Shown: positions 25,401 to 36,899, counted from the stretch's first letter. The stretch is DNA of 64,000 nt from Cyathus striatus (GCA_025738555.1 JAOVFP010000001.1:2356001-2420000), one strand, 5' to 3'. A program made the numbers and translations. Notes: generated by a model not told the origin, from the sequence alone.

Positions 25401-26144
25401 AATACTAGAAAGGTCCACGGCTTCTGCAGCCATGGCAGCGGCAGAAGCTGAAACTACGGCACTGACTTGTATCCTAAACATCTGTGAGCCAGCGAGCTTA
25501 CTAGCCCGGAGAAAAGCTGCAGCGTTGATGAGTGAGATACTAGGAGGTGGACTATTGTCCGATGGAGGAACAGAAGACGAAGCTGGTGATGGAGGGGTTT
25601 GCAAGGAGGCAGATGCCTTCAGTGCAGGTGTCGACAAAGACGGAGAAGATTCTCCTAGAACCGGGGTTTGGAAGCCAAGTATACGTCTCTCAGTCCAGTC
25701 AATCAACGGATTGTGTTGGGAGAGCCAGTTAAATCCTAATACCACGGAGCAGGAAGAATCGAGCGGAGTTACATAGAATGAAATATCCATGCATTCACCA
25801 GTAGGAAACGTTACAGATAATAATATACTCTCTGTAAGTATGGAGTTAGAGGTACCGTCAAAAAGTTTCAGTGCAATGGGAGGGACCAGAGTTGTGGGGA
25901 GGTTGTGCTCCCTCACAAACGATGAGTCAGCAAAACAGTGGGTTGAACCAGAATCGATGAGCGAAAGGAAGGAAAGAGGCATATCCGGCGCAGCTGGAGA
26001 AAACGAAGTCAAAGGAATATTTACAGCTTGGGGGTCAAAAAGAGCAGATGCATTTAGTCTTATCTCCTTAGGTGCACAGGAGAGATTAACGCGGCCCTCA
26101 GCCTGTGCGGAGTCACTGGAGCCGCTCTCTATTTTTTCGAACTC
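22410..26144 (-). pseudogene. pol: Pol polyprotein (PR-RT-RH-IN-chromodomain) with one nonsense codon
   Basis: The frame opens after a TGA at 26145-26147 and runs 1,245 codons to 22410 with a single internal TGA at 25089-25091. In order it shows an aspartic protease (LIDSGSTH, near 25960), then RT (CVDFRGLN, then YLDDILIYS near 24840), then RNase H (VETDASDYALG). The integrase follows with its HHCC region (AGHPG, then CKSCTIC), the core MDFIETLP, TSDCGSEF and GQTERINQ, and finally a C-terminal chromodomain (YLVRWTGYEG, LTWL). The chromodomain places it among chromoviruses, which target heterochromatin. The TGA sits where related elements have Arg before YPLP, so CGA to TGA is the simplest explanation. 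The first sense codons overlap the end of gag in the -1 frame. Confidence 0.92.
26129..26138 (-). promoter_or_regulatory. likely -1 frameshift site between gag and pol
   Basis: On the minus strand the sequence is G-AAA-AAA-TAG in the gag frame. The pol frame is one base upstream (GAA-AAA-ATA). A run of six A directly before the gag stop, with pol open in the -1 frame over it, is the classic layout of a programmed -1 shift. The heptamer GAAAAAA is not a perfect X-XXY-YYZ, and no downstream pseudoknot was worked out. Confidence 0.55.
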
Positions 26145-26412
26145 TCAGCCGAGTTCGCCGAGGGAGTTGCCTCGGTAGAGGTGGCAGTGGCCGCATGGGC
26201 TTTGGCGGCAGAGGCTGCCTTTCAACAGTCCTCGGCCTGATGACCGGCGTTGCCACAGAATAGGCAAAGCTTCTGGTCCAGGCGATGTTTACGTTCCTCC
26301 GGGGTGAGTTTCCTGTCAGAACCAAGCTTCCCAGTCAAGTCTGGTGCCTTGGACTGGTTCTGCTTTTGCTTGTTCTTGGGTTTCCCCGAGGATGAAGCGG
26401 AGGTAGAAGAGG

Positions 26413-27643
26413 CAGAGGAGTAGGCAACGTCATGGGTAACCCATGGGTGTCTGAAGCTCAACCCGTACCCGTACCCACGCCAACCCATACCCATTCCCAC
26501 GGGTACGGGTGCCCACGGGTATCACAACCCATGGGTTTTACTAATACTTACATATTTCAGAATTCGAATAAATATATAATGAATTAATTCATATCACCTG
26601 AAGCAGATGTACGATAATCTTGTGTAATAGCTTATTTTTTACGTAGCCAGGACTAGTATTCGTACGCTAGCACATGTAATGTTTGAGTGAAAGCAGCTGT
26701 TTTTATTGTGCTATTTCCTGAATATAGGAGATATGAAATGCTTATTTCGTAGTACTTGAACCAGATGTGTGAATGTCCTGTATAATAGCTCATTTTGTAC
26801 GTATACTACACGGGTATTCATACGCAAATATTCGAGAGATTTGAATGAACACTACTGCCTATATCGCACTATCTCCAGAATATAAGAGATACAGAATGTC
26901 TATTTCGTAGCACTTGAACCAGATGTACCAATGTTATGTATAGTAGTTCATTTTGTACATAGGCAACATGGGTATAAGTACGCGAAAATACGAAGGAGTC
27001 GTGCGATAACTGTTGGTTGTATCATACCATCTTCAGAATATAGGAAATTCTACAAAACATAGAAAAATATTAAATAAACATGTATCGTGTACAATACATG
27101 GTGATATGGAGCATGAAATGTAGTGCATGTACAATGCAATGTGTCTGTAGAAATACAAAAGGTGTGAGTGTGATATAGAGGAGGAATCCTAATTTCTGTG
27201 TACTGGGGAAGAGGCAGACATTATTATTTATAGAACCTAAACGAGACGGCCATAAAATATGAATGTAGAGTCGTTATGACCGTACAGAAATACGCTATCC
27301 ATATCCATAATATCAAAGAAATACAAAACAAATTGGAGTAGTGACATTAATTTGAATGAATTGCATATAGATATATCACCTAAGCTCAACCCCGCGAGCT
27401 GAACAAAATGCAAAACCGAGGTTTTGCTTTAAACACAAGCACTAATTATATTAATATACACCATAACCTTATTCAAACTACTACTATTGCAAAAGTATTA
27501 TCATTCGCATTTTTATTCAATGAACCCCTACGGGTACCTGCGGGTTACGGGTCTTCAAGACCTGACCCGTACCCGTACCTGCCGGTACCCTTACCCGTGA
27601 CCCGTGCGGGTATGGCGTACCCATGCATTTGCCTACAGAGGAG
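26413..27643. mobile_element. 1215-bp non-autonomous hAT element (26421-27635) with 8-bp target duplication
   Basis: CAGAGGAG at 26413-26420 is repeated at 27636-27643. The ends read TAGGCAA, three variable bases, then CATGGGTA on both sides in inverted orientation. Just inside are many CCCGTACCC, GGGTACGGG and CCCATGGG words, dense near both ends, as in the sub-terminal transposase-binding repeats of hAT elements. The interior is AT-rich with no long frame. An 8-bp duplication and T-A-G ends fit hAT. The element lies in gag, and its removal restores the gag frame. Confidence 0.9.
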
Positions 27644-29205
27644 GAGGTAGAGGATGATGGAGTCTTGGAGGAGGAGGAAGAATTCGAAGTTGACTTCGAA
27701 TTCTGATTGCCCTTGGGCTTCTCCGAAGACTTGGCAGCAGACTTGCTGCGCTTCTCCTCAATGTTGCACTCGGTGTTGCGCTCCCAATGCCTCTGATCGT
27801 AGCCCTGGGCTACCTTCTTAGTCCTGGCAAGGGTCATAGGCCGGCCTTGCTCTTGGTGAGAGAGAGCGTCCTTCAGATGAGGACAAAGGCCACGGTAATA
27901 TGCCGAGTTGAGGGCAGCATCGTCCCAAGGCAAGAGTGCAGCATATTCATTAAACTTGATCTCATATGTAGTGAGACGCTGGTTATCCTCCATATGGAGG
28001 GAGAATATGCGGATTTCAGCTTCACCAACTGGGTTGGTATGGCCGAAATGAGTCCGGAGTAGCTGAATGAAATAGCCCCATGAGTCCATCCATGGCTCAT
28101 ATGCATCATCATTGAGATGAGTGGCAAACAGGTTGCTGGCAGAGCCACGGAGGAAAGTCAATGCGTAGTTGACCTTAGAGGTGTCATCTGGGTACAACTG
28201 GGGGTTGTTCCGGAACACCAAGTGGACTTGCGTAATGAAAGGCTCCAGCTTAAGCGTATTGGAGCCGTCGTAGTTGTCCGGCTGGTTAACCTTCTTCTCC
28301 CGAACAGGAGGAGGAGGTGGTGGAGGTGGTGGTGGCGGGGCAAAATAACCCGCCACAGAGGCCACCATTTCCAGGATTTCATCCCGGGTGAAATTGTAAT
28401 GGGGTCTTGCAGTTGGGTGACGAGGGTCGCGGTAGGGGCCCCTGGAGGGAGGCCTTGAAGGAGGCTCAGAGGGATCAGAGGGAGGACCTCCGGGGCGATT
28501 TGGTTCGCCAGGACCATTGCCACCAGCACCTGCCTGCTAATCATCATCCCCTGGCTCATTATCATCATCTCCTGGCTCGTTGCCGTCATCTCCGGATCCA
28601 TCACCATCGTCACCATCATCTCCGGGTTGGTCACCATCATCTCCATTATCGTCTGGAGGGTCGTTGTTTCCAACTCCGGCAGAATTACCACCAGAAGGAG
28701 GTGGAGGTGGAGGATGTCCTCCACTGCCTGAGGCTACAGGCTGTTGGGCAGGTGGCAAAGTGGCTGTGGGTGCTTGCTGCTGGCGTGCAGCTGCACCTTC
28801 CGGAGAAATCTGAGTATCCACCGGTTCGATGGACGCGTTGGGGATGAGAGTGGGGTCGAAAGGAGTACTCAACGGGATTGGTCGAGGTGCGTGCAATTGA
28901 TTACTGTGAACCGGCTGAAGTTCACAAGTTGCACGATGAGTGGAGGTAATTCCTCCAGAGACGAGAGCACTAGCTGAGGGTGGGGCGTTCCGCCGAGAGA
29001 GAGGCGGAGCAGAGTCAACACGACGAGGCGTGTTAGCAGTTGTATGTTCATGGGCTTGCTGAGCAGCTAGATGATTGCTACGGCGCACATCGTTTTGCTG
29101 CTGTTCATGGCTCCTAGCATGTGCAGTCTGAGTCTGCGTGTGGGTAGCCATGAGAGAAAGAAAGGCGTTATGAGAAGAGGAATCCAAGGTGGTAGTTTCG
29201 TATAC

Positions 29206-29869
29206 TGTCACGACCGTGCCCCTAGCCTGACTTGGCAGCGGAGTACGAGGGGGTGACTGCGGAGAAGCAAGGGGTGAGTACGAGACGAAAGCGGAGAACG
29301 AGAACTCAGGGGGTAGGACTTTGGCTTCAGCTTATGTGCTGCGCCCCTGGGATTCCTGGTCCTGTATTTCGGAGTAAGGGCAAGCCCTTCGGAGAAGACG
29401 AGAGATGGGAAGACGAGAGGTGTAACTCAAGTCAGACTGGAGGGTGAGGACGTAGTTCAATACGAAACTAAAGACTAAGTACAAATCGAGTACTACTTAA
29501 ATACTGGAGACTCGGAGTAAGTAACGGCCACTGGCTAAGGCCAGCGGAGAAGTACGGTCAGGGTAGGCATACGTAGAATGAAGACTATAACTAATTAAAC
29601 ATAATAAAACACGTCGGAGAAGTGAGTGCGTAAGGCGGTGTAAAGTAAAACTGATAGTGGCACACTTAAGAATGATAAGTGACTCACTACGAAATGTATA
29701 CTACATTACTGAGGGGATAGCTCAGTAGAACGGAAGAAAGGAAATGAGAGTAATCTATGTACAGTAATCAATAAGTAATATTAAGAGCGTAATCAAAGTC
29801 CGGAGTAAACAAAGGGAAAGGCGGAGTAAGAGCATAGGGGTCCGGAGGTAGGCGATACGGGATATGACA
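29206..29869 (-). repeat. 5' LTR of the Ty3 element
   Basis: This is the partner of 19710-20373 and the upstream LTR for the minus-strand gag-pol. The sequence just inside it on the minus strand (GTATACGAAACTACC) has no tRNA primer site that I can match confidently. A TGG occurs some 17 bases in. Confidence 0.95.
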
Positions 29870-29874
29870 GCTGG

Positions 29875-30938
29875 AACCACTGTGGGATCAGTATCTGGAG
29901 CTGAATTTACGACTTGTTAAGCTCTATGTGCAGAATGGCAGCTTTGTAGTATTACTGCCATTCCATGCAATGAATTATCAACTACATCAGTATTAGTAAA
30001 TGAAATGAACATATAAGGACAACATGCATACCTCTATCCTTTGCCACAGTTGTCAGAAGAAACCCATTCACATCTGCTGTTTTAGAATGACAAGTTATTG
30101 TTACTATTGAAAATGACAAGCTTTGAAAAGTTGAAAGTGGTCTTATACCTCTTCACTTGAAACAAGTATTCCTCACCAATGCAGCACCAATTTCACAATG
30201 AGAAACAATAATGCTTGAACAAAAATGCTCCATCAACTTGTGAGGCATGGAAATGTTCCTGAAAATTTGCACATTGCAGAAATTAAATTGGAGGATTGTA
30301 GAAACTTGCATGAAAGGTATGAAACCTGAGCCACATGAGAAACAATGAGTTTATTTACAATGTTCATAACCAAATGGGCATTCTTCAGTTCTGAATCACA
30401 ACAACATTGTATGGTGATCCAAATTTGCAATCAAATCCCTGCATAAGCATGATGGAGTGCAGTACACATGTCCAAAATCTTGCAATAAAACATGCCTCCA
30501 AACTGTTGTAAGGAGTTGATACTTTCAGGAAGACTGAAGACAGAGATCAAGTTGGTACAAATGAACAGGAATTTATTACAAGTGGACTAAGTAGGTGTTG
30601 GTACAGACACTTGCATCTCAGACAAACACAAATGATACACTACATTGATGAAGCACATCATTGCATTATGTTCCCATGAAAGTCCAGGAGTGGTTAGCTC
30701 AAGCTTGCTTGGAGCTGTCAGCTCAGTTCAGTGGCTCCAAGCTGAGCAAGGAGCAACATTACCTAGCATACAAGAATATATCAGAATTGAAAGTTTGGAT
30801 TTATATCCTACATTATAACTAAACATTGTCACTTTATTAATACTCCATAGCTTCACACCACATCTTCACACACATAGCTAACAATCAAATCACTTGTTTC
30901 ATCTCCATTACCTGAATCTCCAGCATCTCAGTATCTGT
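29875..30938. other. CpG-poor sequence without a supported gene
   Basis: The first 40 bases may continue the reading frame broken by the Ty3 insertion. The remainder has short frames and a small AGCTC-rich patch at 30690-30760. It forms the downstream flank of the NLR gene. Confidence 0.35.
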
Positions 30939-33900
30939 CTATTTCTCTTGATTCCTGTGTGAAACTGCCAGGTTCTCCATGCTTGTAAGAGTATCAGGAT
31001 GATCTTGACCAAGAATTCTAGTGCTCATATCCAGCACCTCAATCTCCAGCTTCTCTACATCTGTCCACTTCCCTTGATTCTTGTATGTGCCTGCCAGGTT
31101 TGCCATGCTTCTTAGGGTATCAGGGTGCTCTCGACCAAGATATCTGATCCTCATCTCTAGCACCTGAATCTCCAGCTTCTCTGCATCTCTCCACTTCTCT
31201 TGATGCCTGTATGTGCTTGCCAGGTTTGGCGTGCTTGTAGGGGTATTAGGGTGCTCTTGGCCAAGAATTCTAGTGCTCATCTCCAGCACCTGAATCTCCA
31301 GCTTCTCTGCATCTGTCCACATCCCTTGATACCAGTATGCGCTTGCCAGGTTTGCCATGCTACTAAGGGTATCAGGATGCTCTTGACCAAGAATTCTGGT
31401 CCTCATCTCCAGCACCTCAATCTCCAGCTTCTCTGCATCTGTCCACTTCTCTTGACTGCTGTATGTGCATGCCAGGTTTGCCACGCTTGTAAGGGTATTA
31501 GGGTGCTCTTGACCAAGAATTCTGGTCCTCATCTCCAGCACCTGAATCTCCAGCTTCTCTGCATCTCTCCACTTCCCTTGATTGCTGTATGTGCATGCCA
31601 GGTTTGCCATGCTACTAAGGGTATCAGGGTGCTCTTGACCAAGAATTCTGGTCCTCATCTCCAGTACCTCAATCTCCAGCTTCTCTGCATCTCTCCACTT
31701 CCCTTGATTCCTGTATGTGCTTGCCAGGTTTGCCATGCTTGTAAGGGTATCAGGGTGCTCTTGACCAAGATTTCTGGTTCTCATCTCCAGCACCTGAATC
31801 TCCAGCTTCTCTGCATCTGTCCACTTCCCTTGACTGCTGTATGTGCATGCCAGGTTTGCCATGCTTGTAAGGGTATCAGGGTGCTCTTGACCAAGAATTC
31901 TAGTGCTCATCTTCAGCTCCTCAATCTCCAGCTTCTCTGCAACTCTCCACCTTCCTTGACTGCTGTATGTGCATGCCAGGTTTGCCATGCTTGTAAGGGT
32001 ATCAGGGTGCTCTTGACCAAGAATTCTGGTCCTCATCTCCAGCACCTGAATCTCCAGCTTCTCTGCATCTGTCCACTTCCCTTGATTCCGATTTGTGCAT
32101 GCCAGGCTTGCCATGCTTGTAAGGGTATTAGGGTGCTCTTGACCAAGAATTCTGGTTCTCATCTCCAGCACCTGAATCTCCAGCTTCTCTGCATCTGTCC
32201 ACATTCCTTGATTCCTGTATGTGCTTGCCAGGTTTCCCATGGTTTTTAGGGTATCAGTGTGCTCTTGACCAAGATTTCTGGTCCTCATCTCCAGCAGCTC
32301 AATCTCCAGCTTCTCTGCATCTCTCCACTTCCCTTTATTCCTGTATGTGCCTGCCAGGTTTCCCATGCTTGTAAGGGTATCAGGGTGCTCTTGACCAAGA
32401 ACTCTGGTCCTCATCTCCAGCACCTGAATCTGCAGCTTCTCTGCATCTGTCCACATCCCTTGATTCCAGTATGTGCTTGCCAGGTTTGCCATGCTTGTAA
32501 GGGTATTAGGGTGCTCTTGATCAAGAATTCTGTTGCTCATCTCCAACACCTCAATCTCCAGCTTCTCTGCATCTGTCCACTTCCCTTGACTGCTAAATGT
32601 GCATGCTAGGTTTGCCATGCTTGTAAGGGTATCAGGGTGCTCTTGACTAAGAATTCTGGTCCTCATCTCCAGCACTTGAATCTGCAGCTTCTCTGCATCT
32701 GTCCACTTCCCTTGATTCCTGTATGTGCTTGCAAGGTTTCCCATGGTTTTTAGGGTATCAGGGTGCTCTTGACCAAGAATTCTGATCCTCATCTCCAGCA
32801 CCTCAATCTCCAGCTTCTCTGCATTTGTACACTTCCCTTGATTCCTGTATGTGCTTGCCAGGTTTGCCATGCCTGTAAGGGTATTAGGGTGCTCTTGACC
32901 AAGATTTCTGGTTCTCATCTCCAGCACCTGAATCTGCAGCTTCTCTGCATCTCTCCACTTCCCTTGATTCCAGTATATGCTTGCCAGGTTTCCCATGCTT
33001 GCAACAGTATCAGGGTGATCTTGACCAAGAATTCTGGTCCTCATCTCCAGCACCTGAATCTTCAGCTTCTCTGCATCTCTCCACTTCCCTTGATTCTGGT
33101 TTGTGCCTGCCAGGTTTGCCATGCTTGTAAGGGTATCAGGGTGCTCTTGACCAAGAATTCTGGTCCTCATCTCCAGCACCTGAATCTCCAGCTTCTCTGC
33201 ATCTGTCCACTTCCCTTGGTTGCTGTATGTGCTTGCAAGACTTTGTGTTATAGATAGTATTTTTTCTACCTTCTTTGAATTTATACTATGATCATGTTTC
33301 ATTTTCTTCTGCCATGAGCTTGCAATACTTTGTATTATAGATACTATATTCTTCAATTTTGAGTTTCTGTTGTATTTTTTATTCATGTATATGATCTCTA
33401 AATCATTCAAATTACTAGATATGTCCTTATACATAATTCCAAGTACTTTTAAATTCTGCTTTAATATTTCCAATCTATATGTTTCTTCAATGTTGTACTT
33501 TCCTCCATTTTTCAATACCATTGCAAATAAATAAAATATATCTTCATAATATGTTGTAAAATGAGATGTGCTATATTTTTTTTGATTTTCAAGAACATGA
33601 GGCAAAATAGAATTTTGGTATGTGTATTCATCAGTTGTGTCTTCATAAGATACTGAGCTTAAAATGAATCCTGTACTATTAAGCAACCATTGATTTGCTT
33701 CTGTTAATGATAATCTATCTTCACAACAGGATTGTACCAATGGATGCATGTCATATGTTGTCTCACTACCAGTTCTCTTTATTAATGAGAATGACAAAAG
33801 TAATCCAATACTTTCATGAAATATCCAGCTATTCCATTCTCTGTCCTCATTCATATTGAGAGTTGAGGTATTCATAGTATGTAGATATGTAGGTGTAATA

Positions 33901-35077
33901 ACATCTGTAAACAGTTCTACATTTTGAGAGTAAAACTTGACAGCTCATTCAAACATTATTTAAGATATATTCTTGTAGTGTATAAATGCATATATATTGA
34001 GCAGACTGATTGTGTATTGTGCCACAGCTGCCAATGATTTATCTTGTGTATTGTTACCCATTTCCAATATCTTTTGAATTGAAATTTCCCATGTCTTATA
34101 TACTGATTTGTTGTATCTTGATGATCCTTGATATTTAGAATCATTTAATAACTTTGGTCTATACTTGTTGTAAATTTCAATGAATTCATTTAGAGTGCAC
34201 TGTGTCTGTGTAATGTATGCACCTGCCATATCAATTGCTAATGGTAGACAATATAAGTTGTTCACAATTTGTTGTGCCTCCTTTTCATGTATATGTGAAA
34301 ATCCACTTGTTTTTAATAGCAACTCAATTGCAGTTTTTTCATTCATTTCAGTTACTTCCATTGAGTTATCATGTGTAGCAATTCTTTTAAGTCCAGTATT
34401 TCTGCTTGTGATAAGAATATTTCCTGTATTTCCAGGAGGAAAGTACTTTTCAACCATTTCTGATGAGTTGTCTGCATTATCAAAAATCATGAGCCATTTT
34501 GACTTGAGAGAAGAAATCTGTTTTAAAACAACAGCAGTTGAGAATTCAAATGCTTGAGTTTCAGAACTTGCAAATATTATGTAAATATCCTTCAGACTCT
34601 GAATAACTGTATCATCAGATGTTGTGTCAACCCAGAAAATATAAGAGAAACTATTATTAATAAGTTATTACAACATCAGCAAAGATCACAAGGCATACAT
34701 ACTATTCTGCAGTTTGATCACAAAACTTTAAACAGATTTGTGTCTTTCCAATGCCACCCATTCCATGTAGAAGAAACATTTTCCTTTCTGACTTATTCAT
34801 AGTACTACTACCACAGAAATGTTCATGAAGCTTCTCAAGATAAAGTTCTTGTCCCAGAAAGTTTGGTGATGTGCAAGCCATAGTATTCTGAAATGCAGGA
34901 AGCAGGTTACTGCTTAGGTGATTTGTGATTATGTTAATAGTCTGGAAATTATAAATAATTCAGGAGTATGATACATCAGTTGCAGTATGAAAATACCTGA
35001 TTTTCTCCTCTTATGTCATACATTTCTGGTTGATTAACAACAAAGTGGTGAGAGTTTGCAAAATGCCCAGAAGTCAT
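30939..35077 (-). pseudogene. NB-ARC/TPR NOD-like receptor with two in-frame stops
   Basis: The exons are 35077-34997, 34941-34703 and 34650-30939, with introns of 55 and 52 nt. The phases join to 1,344 codons. After a short N-terminus comes a STAND-type ATPase: P-loop GMGGIGKTQ, Walker-B-like WLMIFDNADN, ILITSRN, and LYCLPLAIDMAGAY, the GLPLA-type motif. A helical segment follows, with MHPLVQSCCED. The protein ends with about 18 kinesin-light-chain-type TPR units of 42 aa. This architecture is that of fungal NLRs, used in non-self recognition and cell death. The N-terminal effector domain is absent or very short. TAA at 33960-33962 and TGA at 33945-33947 interrupt the link between the ATPase and the helical segment. 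The frame is otherwise intact, and I saw no intron that would remove them. An assembly error or very recent loss is possible. Confidence 0.85.
30960..33240 (-). repeat. 126-bp tandem array encoding the TPR units
   Basis: About 18 units of 126 bp each encode a TDAEKLEIQVLEMRTRILGQ-type helix pair and an EHPDTLTSMANLASTYRNQG-type pair. Neighbouring units are nearly identical at DNA and protein level. Variation is concentrated at a few residues (S/C/G before TY, R/W/S/N after Y, D/N in EHPD/NTL). Such high internal conservation is known for repeat domains of fungal NLRs. Long open frames on the opposite strand are by-products of the array. Confidence 0.9.
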
Positions 35078-36600
35078 GTTGTTTGTTAATAAGTGAGTAA
35101 TTTGAAGATTGATGTTTGGCAAGTGAAATTGATAGGTTGATAATTTGATAAGGAAAGGAACTATAGCATCAAACACATGGGGTTTTATATACCTCAACAG
35201 TCTATTCTTAACTAATTACACGGGAAGATGCAAATGAAACACAGACAATCATGCACTATTTTTATCTATGCTAGCTGTGTCTGAAATTGACTGGTCCCTT
35301 TCCAGTAAAATTCTATCTGCATGAATATAGTGGTAAGTTGACCTATTCCAAGCATCTTCGAAATCCGGCCTTGACAATCAAGACGCACATGTCAAATTAA
35401 CACAATGTGGTCTTCACTAATTTGAAAGTCCTTTGCAATCAGAGCATCTTCAAGAACTTGCTGAAAAGATCTGTGATTTAAACATCAATATATGGAAAAC
35501 AAACAGCATGCAATGGAATAGTAATGTCATGTACATATACAAAAGTCATGGTTAGAATACATGATGTTCTTCATCTTCATTTCCGATGTTGTCTACATCC
35601 CCAACCTCGTCCTGCAACTCACTCTACCATAGAAACAGTATCACCATCTTGAGCTCCACTGCCAATCCGTTTCAATGACAAATCCCTCTCGACTTCCAGC
35701 TCTCCATCAAGCAATGGGGAAAGAGTGAGGTTTAACGTGGAGGAATCCGTTGTAGAGTAGCTCTGTGAGGTAGCGGTGTTGCGAGAGCAGGGTAGACTCA
35801 TGAGGGTCAATGATACTAACGGATAACGAGAGGGTAGATGCAGGGATAGTGGATGTGTAACAACAGTAGGCAAATGTTTCTGGAGCTAAGATATGGCTGA
35901 AGCCTTGCGATCGGTAGAACTTGACGTGTTCGAATAGCAATGTAGCGGCATAGATATCGCCAGTGTGAAATGAAAGTGATGGTAGCCCAGCGATCCCTCG
36001 GTTCAGTCTCCCTCGGAAACGTGTTGAGATGTCTCGTGGAGCAGGAGAGGCTCGGAGTAGCGACATGTCGACCCACAATTCTCCACCGCCGCTAACGAGA
36101 GTGAAGATTGCGGGATGGTAGACATCACGGCGCTGCCGGCGACACACAGCTGCTGGGATAGCAACCTCGTTCGAATCTCCCCCCCGCGCCATCCCCATCC
36201 TCTGTGCTATTTGTACCCCACGACCTCATCCCCTACATCCCCTTCAACTCGAATCACCTTCCCCAATGTCCACCTGAACCCCTACATCCGCCTCGCATCC
36301 GGCGTTCTCCTCCATATGGGCATATGCAACCTAGAGGTCTAGCGTGAAGCCGACTAAGGCTTCGCGTAGCTAACGCTGTGACTACAGAGGCGTGATACGG
36401 CGGAGATGAGAGTGTAGTTGACGATATATAGCTACTAAGTAATGAGTGTTGATTTGGGGTGGTAGGAGCCGGTGGAGGAGACGTTGACTCACCTGCTAAA
36501 TCGTGTAAGTTGACGTAGACGTTTGGAGGAGGCACACGAACCTATTCATTGAACTGAAGGGAGACCATCTCTTCCTTCTGACGAATCTTTTAAAGGTCGG
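35078..36600. other. unassigned, CpG-containing region with an open frame at 35707-36198 (minus)
   Basis: The stretch 35600-36540 has many CG dinucleotides, unlike the flanking NLR gene. A 163-codon minus-strand frame (35707-36198) and a Pro/Ser-rich frame (36254-36535) are open but show no motif that I recognise. They may be parts of one spliced gene or chance frames in GC-richer DNA. Confidence 0.3.
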
Positions 36601-36647
36601 GCAGAGACATGCCAGCGCTGTTGAAGACGCCCGTCGCGTATGGCCGT

Positions 36648-36899
36648 TCAAAGAATCTGATAAGTATCAGCAACAGCTGTACTCGCCCACATCCTCCTCT
36701 CCTCCCAAAGAAAGCTCACTTCATCCTTCCACCGCTGTTCTTTCATTCCTTCGTATTGTGACAATCTTTCGGTTCTCTCTTTCCGCCTGCGGTATTCCTT
36801 CGCGAAGTCACCTATTAATGTATCAAATGAATGAACAGCCTTGAACAGCACGAATTCATACATACCTTTTACAGTATCGTCGGAACGAGGCGAGCACAA
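36648..36899 (-). CDS. possible exon(s) of an unknown gene
   Basis: A short reading can be formed by joining a segment ending near 36866 to one starting near 36813 across a GTATGT to TAG intron. The joined peptide is rich in Arg, Lys and Glu (FAKEYRRRKERTER, then EEVSF-like and WEERRMW segments) and ends in a stop at 36648-36650. An upstream in-frame TGA near the first Met leaves the start unsettled. No family recognised; this may be the 3' end of a gene or a fragment. Confidence 0.3.
   Translation of the reverse strand: MCSPRSDDTVKGMYEFVLFKAVHSFDTLIGDFAKEYRRRKERTERLSQYEGMKEQRWKDEVSFLWEERRMWASTAVADTYQIL

Larger units (their letters stand above)
26129..29151 (-). pseudogene. gag: Gag, interrupted by a hAT element and two stops
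   Basis: The ATG at 29149-29151 lies 55 bp inside the 5' LTR and is the first methionine of the long frame. The N-terminal part is Gln/Ser/Thr-rich and then strongly Pro/Gly/Asp-rich. The capsid-like domain follows (YDGSNTLKLEPFITQVH near 28260) and runs to about 27720. A Ser/Lys-rich linker is split by the hAT insertion at 26421-27635. The nucleocapsid CCHC knuckle CLFCGNAGHQAEDC is at 26225-26266. Removing the insert plus one 8-bp duplication puts both halves in one frame. Additional breaks are TAG 28537-28539 and TGA 26222-26224. The original stop is probably TAG 26129-26131. Confidence 0.88.
19710..29869 (-). mobile_element. Ty3/gypsy chromovirus, 10,160 bp including a nested hAT element
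   Basis: The two direct LTRs are 664 bp each, begin TGTCACGACC and end ATATGACA, and are flanked by GCTGG duplications. Read from right to left the order is 5' LTR, gag, protease, reverse transcriptase, RNase H, integrase, chromodomain, an opposite-strand gene, polypurine tract, 3' LTR. Without the nested 1215-bp element and its duplicated 8 bp the length is about 8.9 kb. The LTRs differ at eight positions, so the insertion is fairly recent. Gag and pol carry nonsense codons, so this copy cannot act alone, although the LTRs and the extra gene look sound. Confidence 0.95.

Noticed and set aside
28407..28847. Plus-strand frames rich in His, Gln and Pro opposite gag
   Set aside because: They are opposite the low-complexity Asp/Gly/Pro-rich part of Gag, which explains them.
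29170..29205. Primer binding site next to the 5' LTR
   Set aside because: No tRNA 3' end complement could be matched with confidence from the sequence inside the LTR, so no site is called.
31200..33257. Long plus-strand open frames with repeated ACQVCHACKGIRVLLTKN-type peptides
   Set aside because: They lie exactly opposite the 126-bp TPR array. The repeat unit is a multiple of three, so an opposite frame stays open by periodicity. The opposite strand has NLR splice sites and domain motifs.
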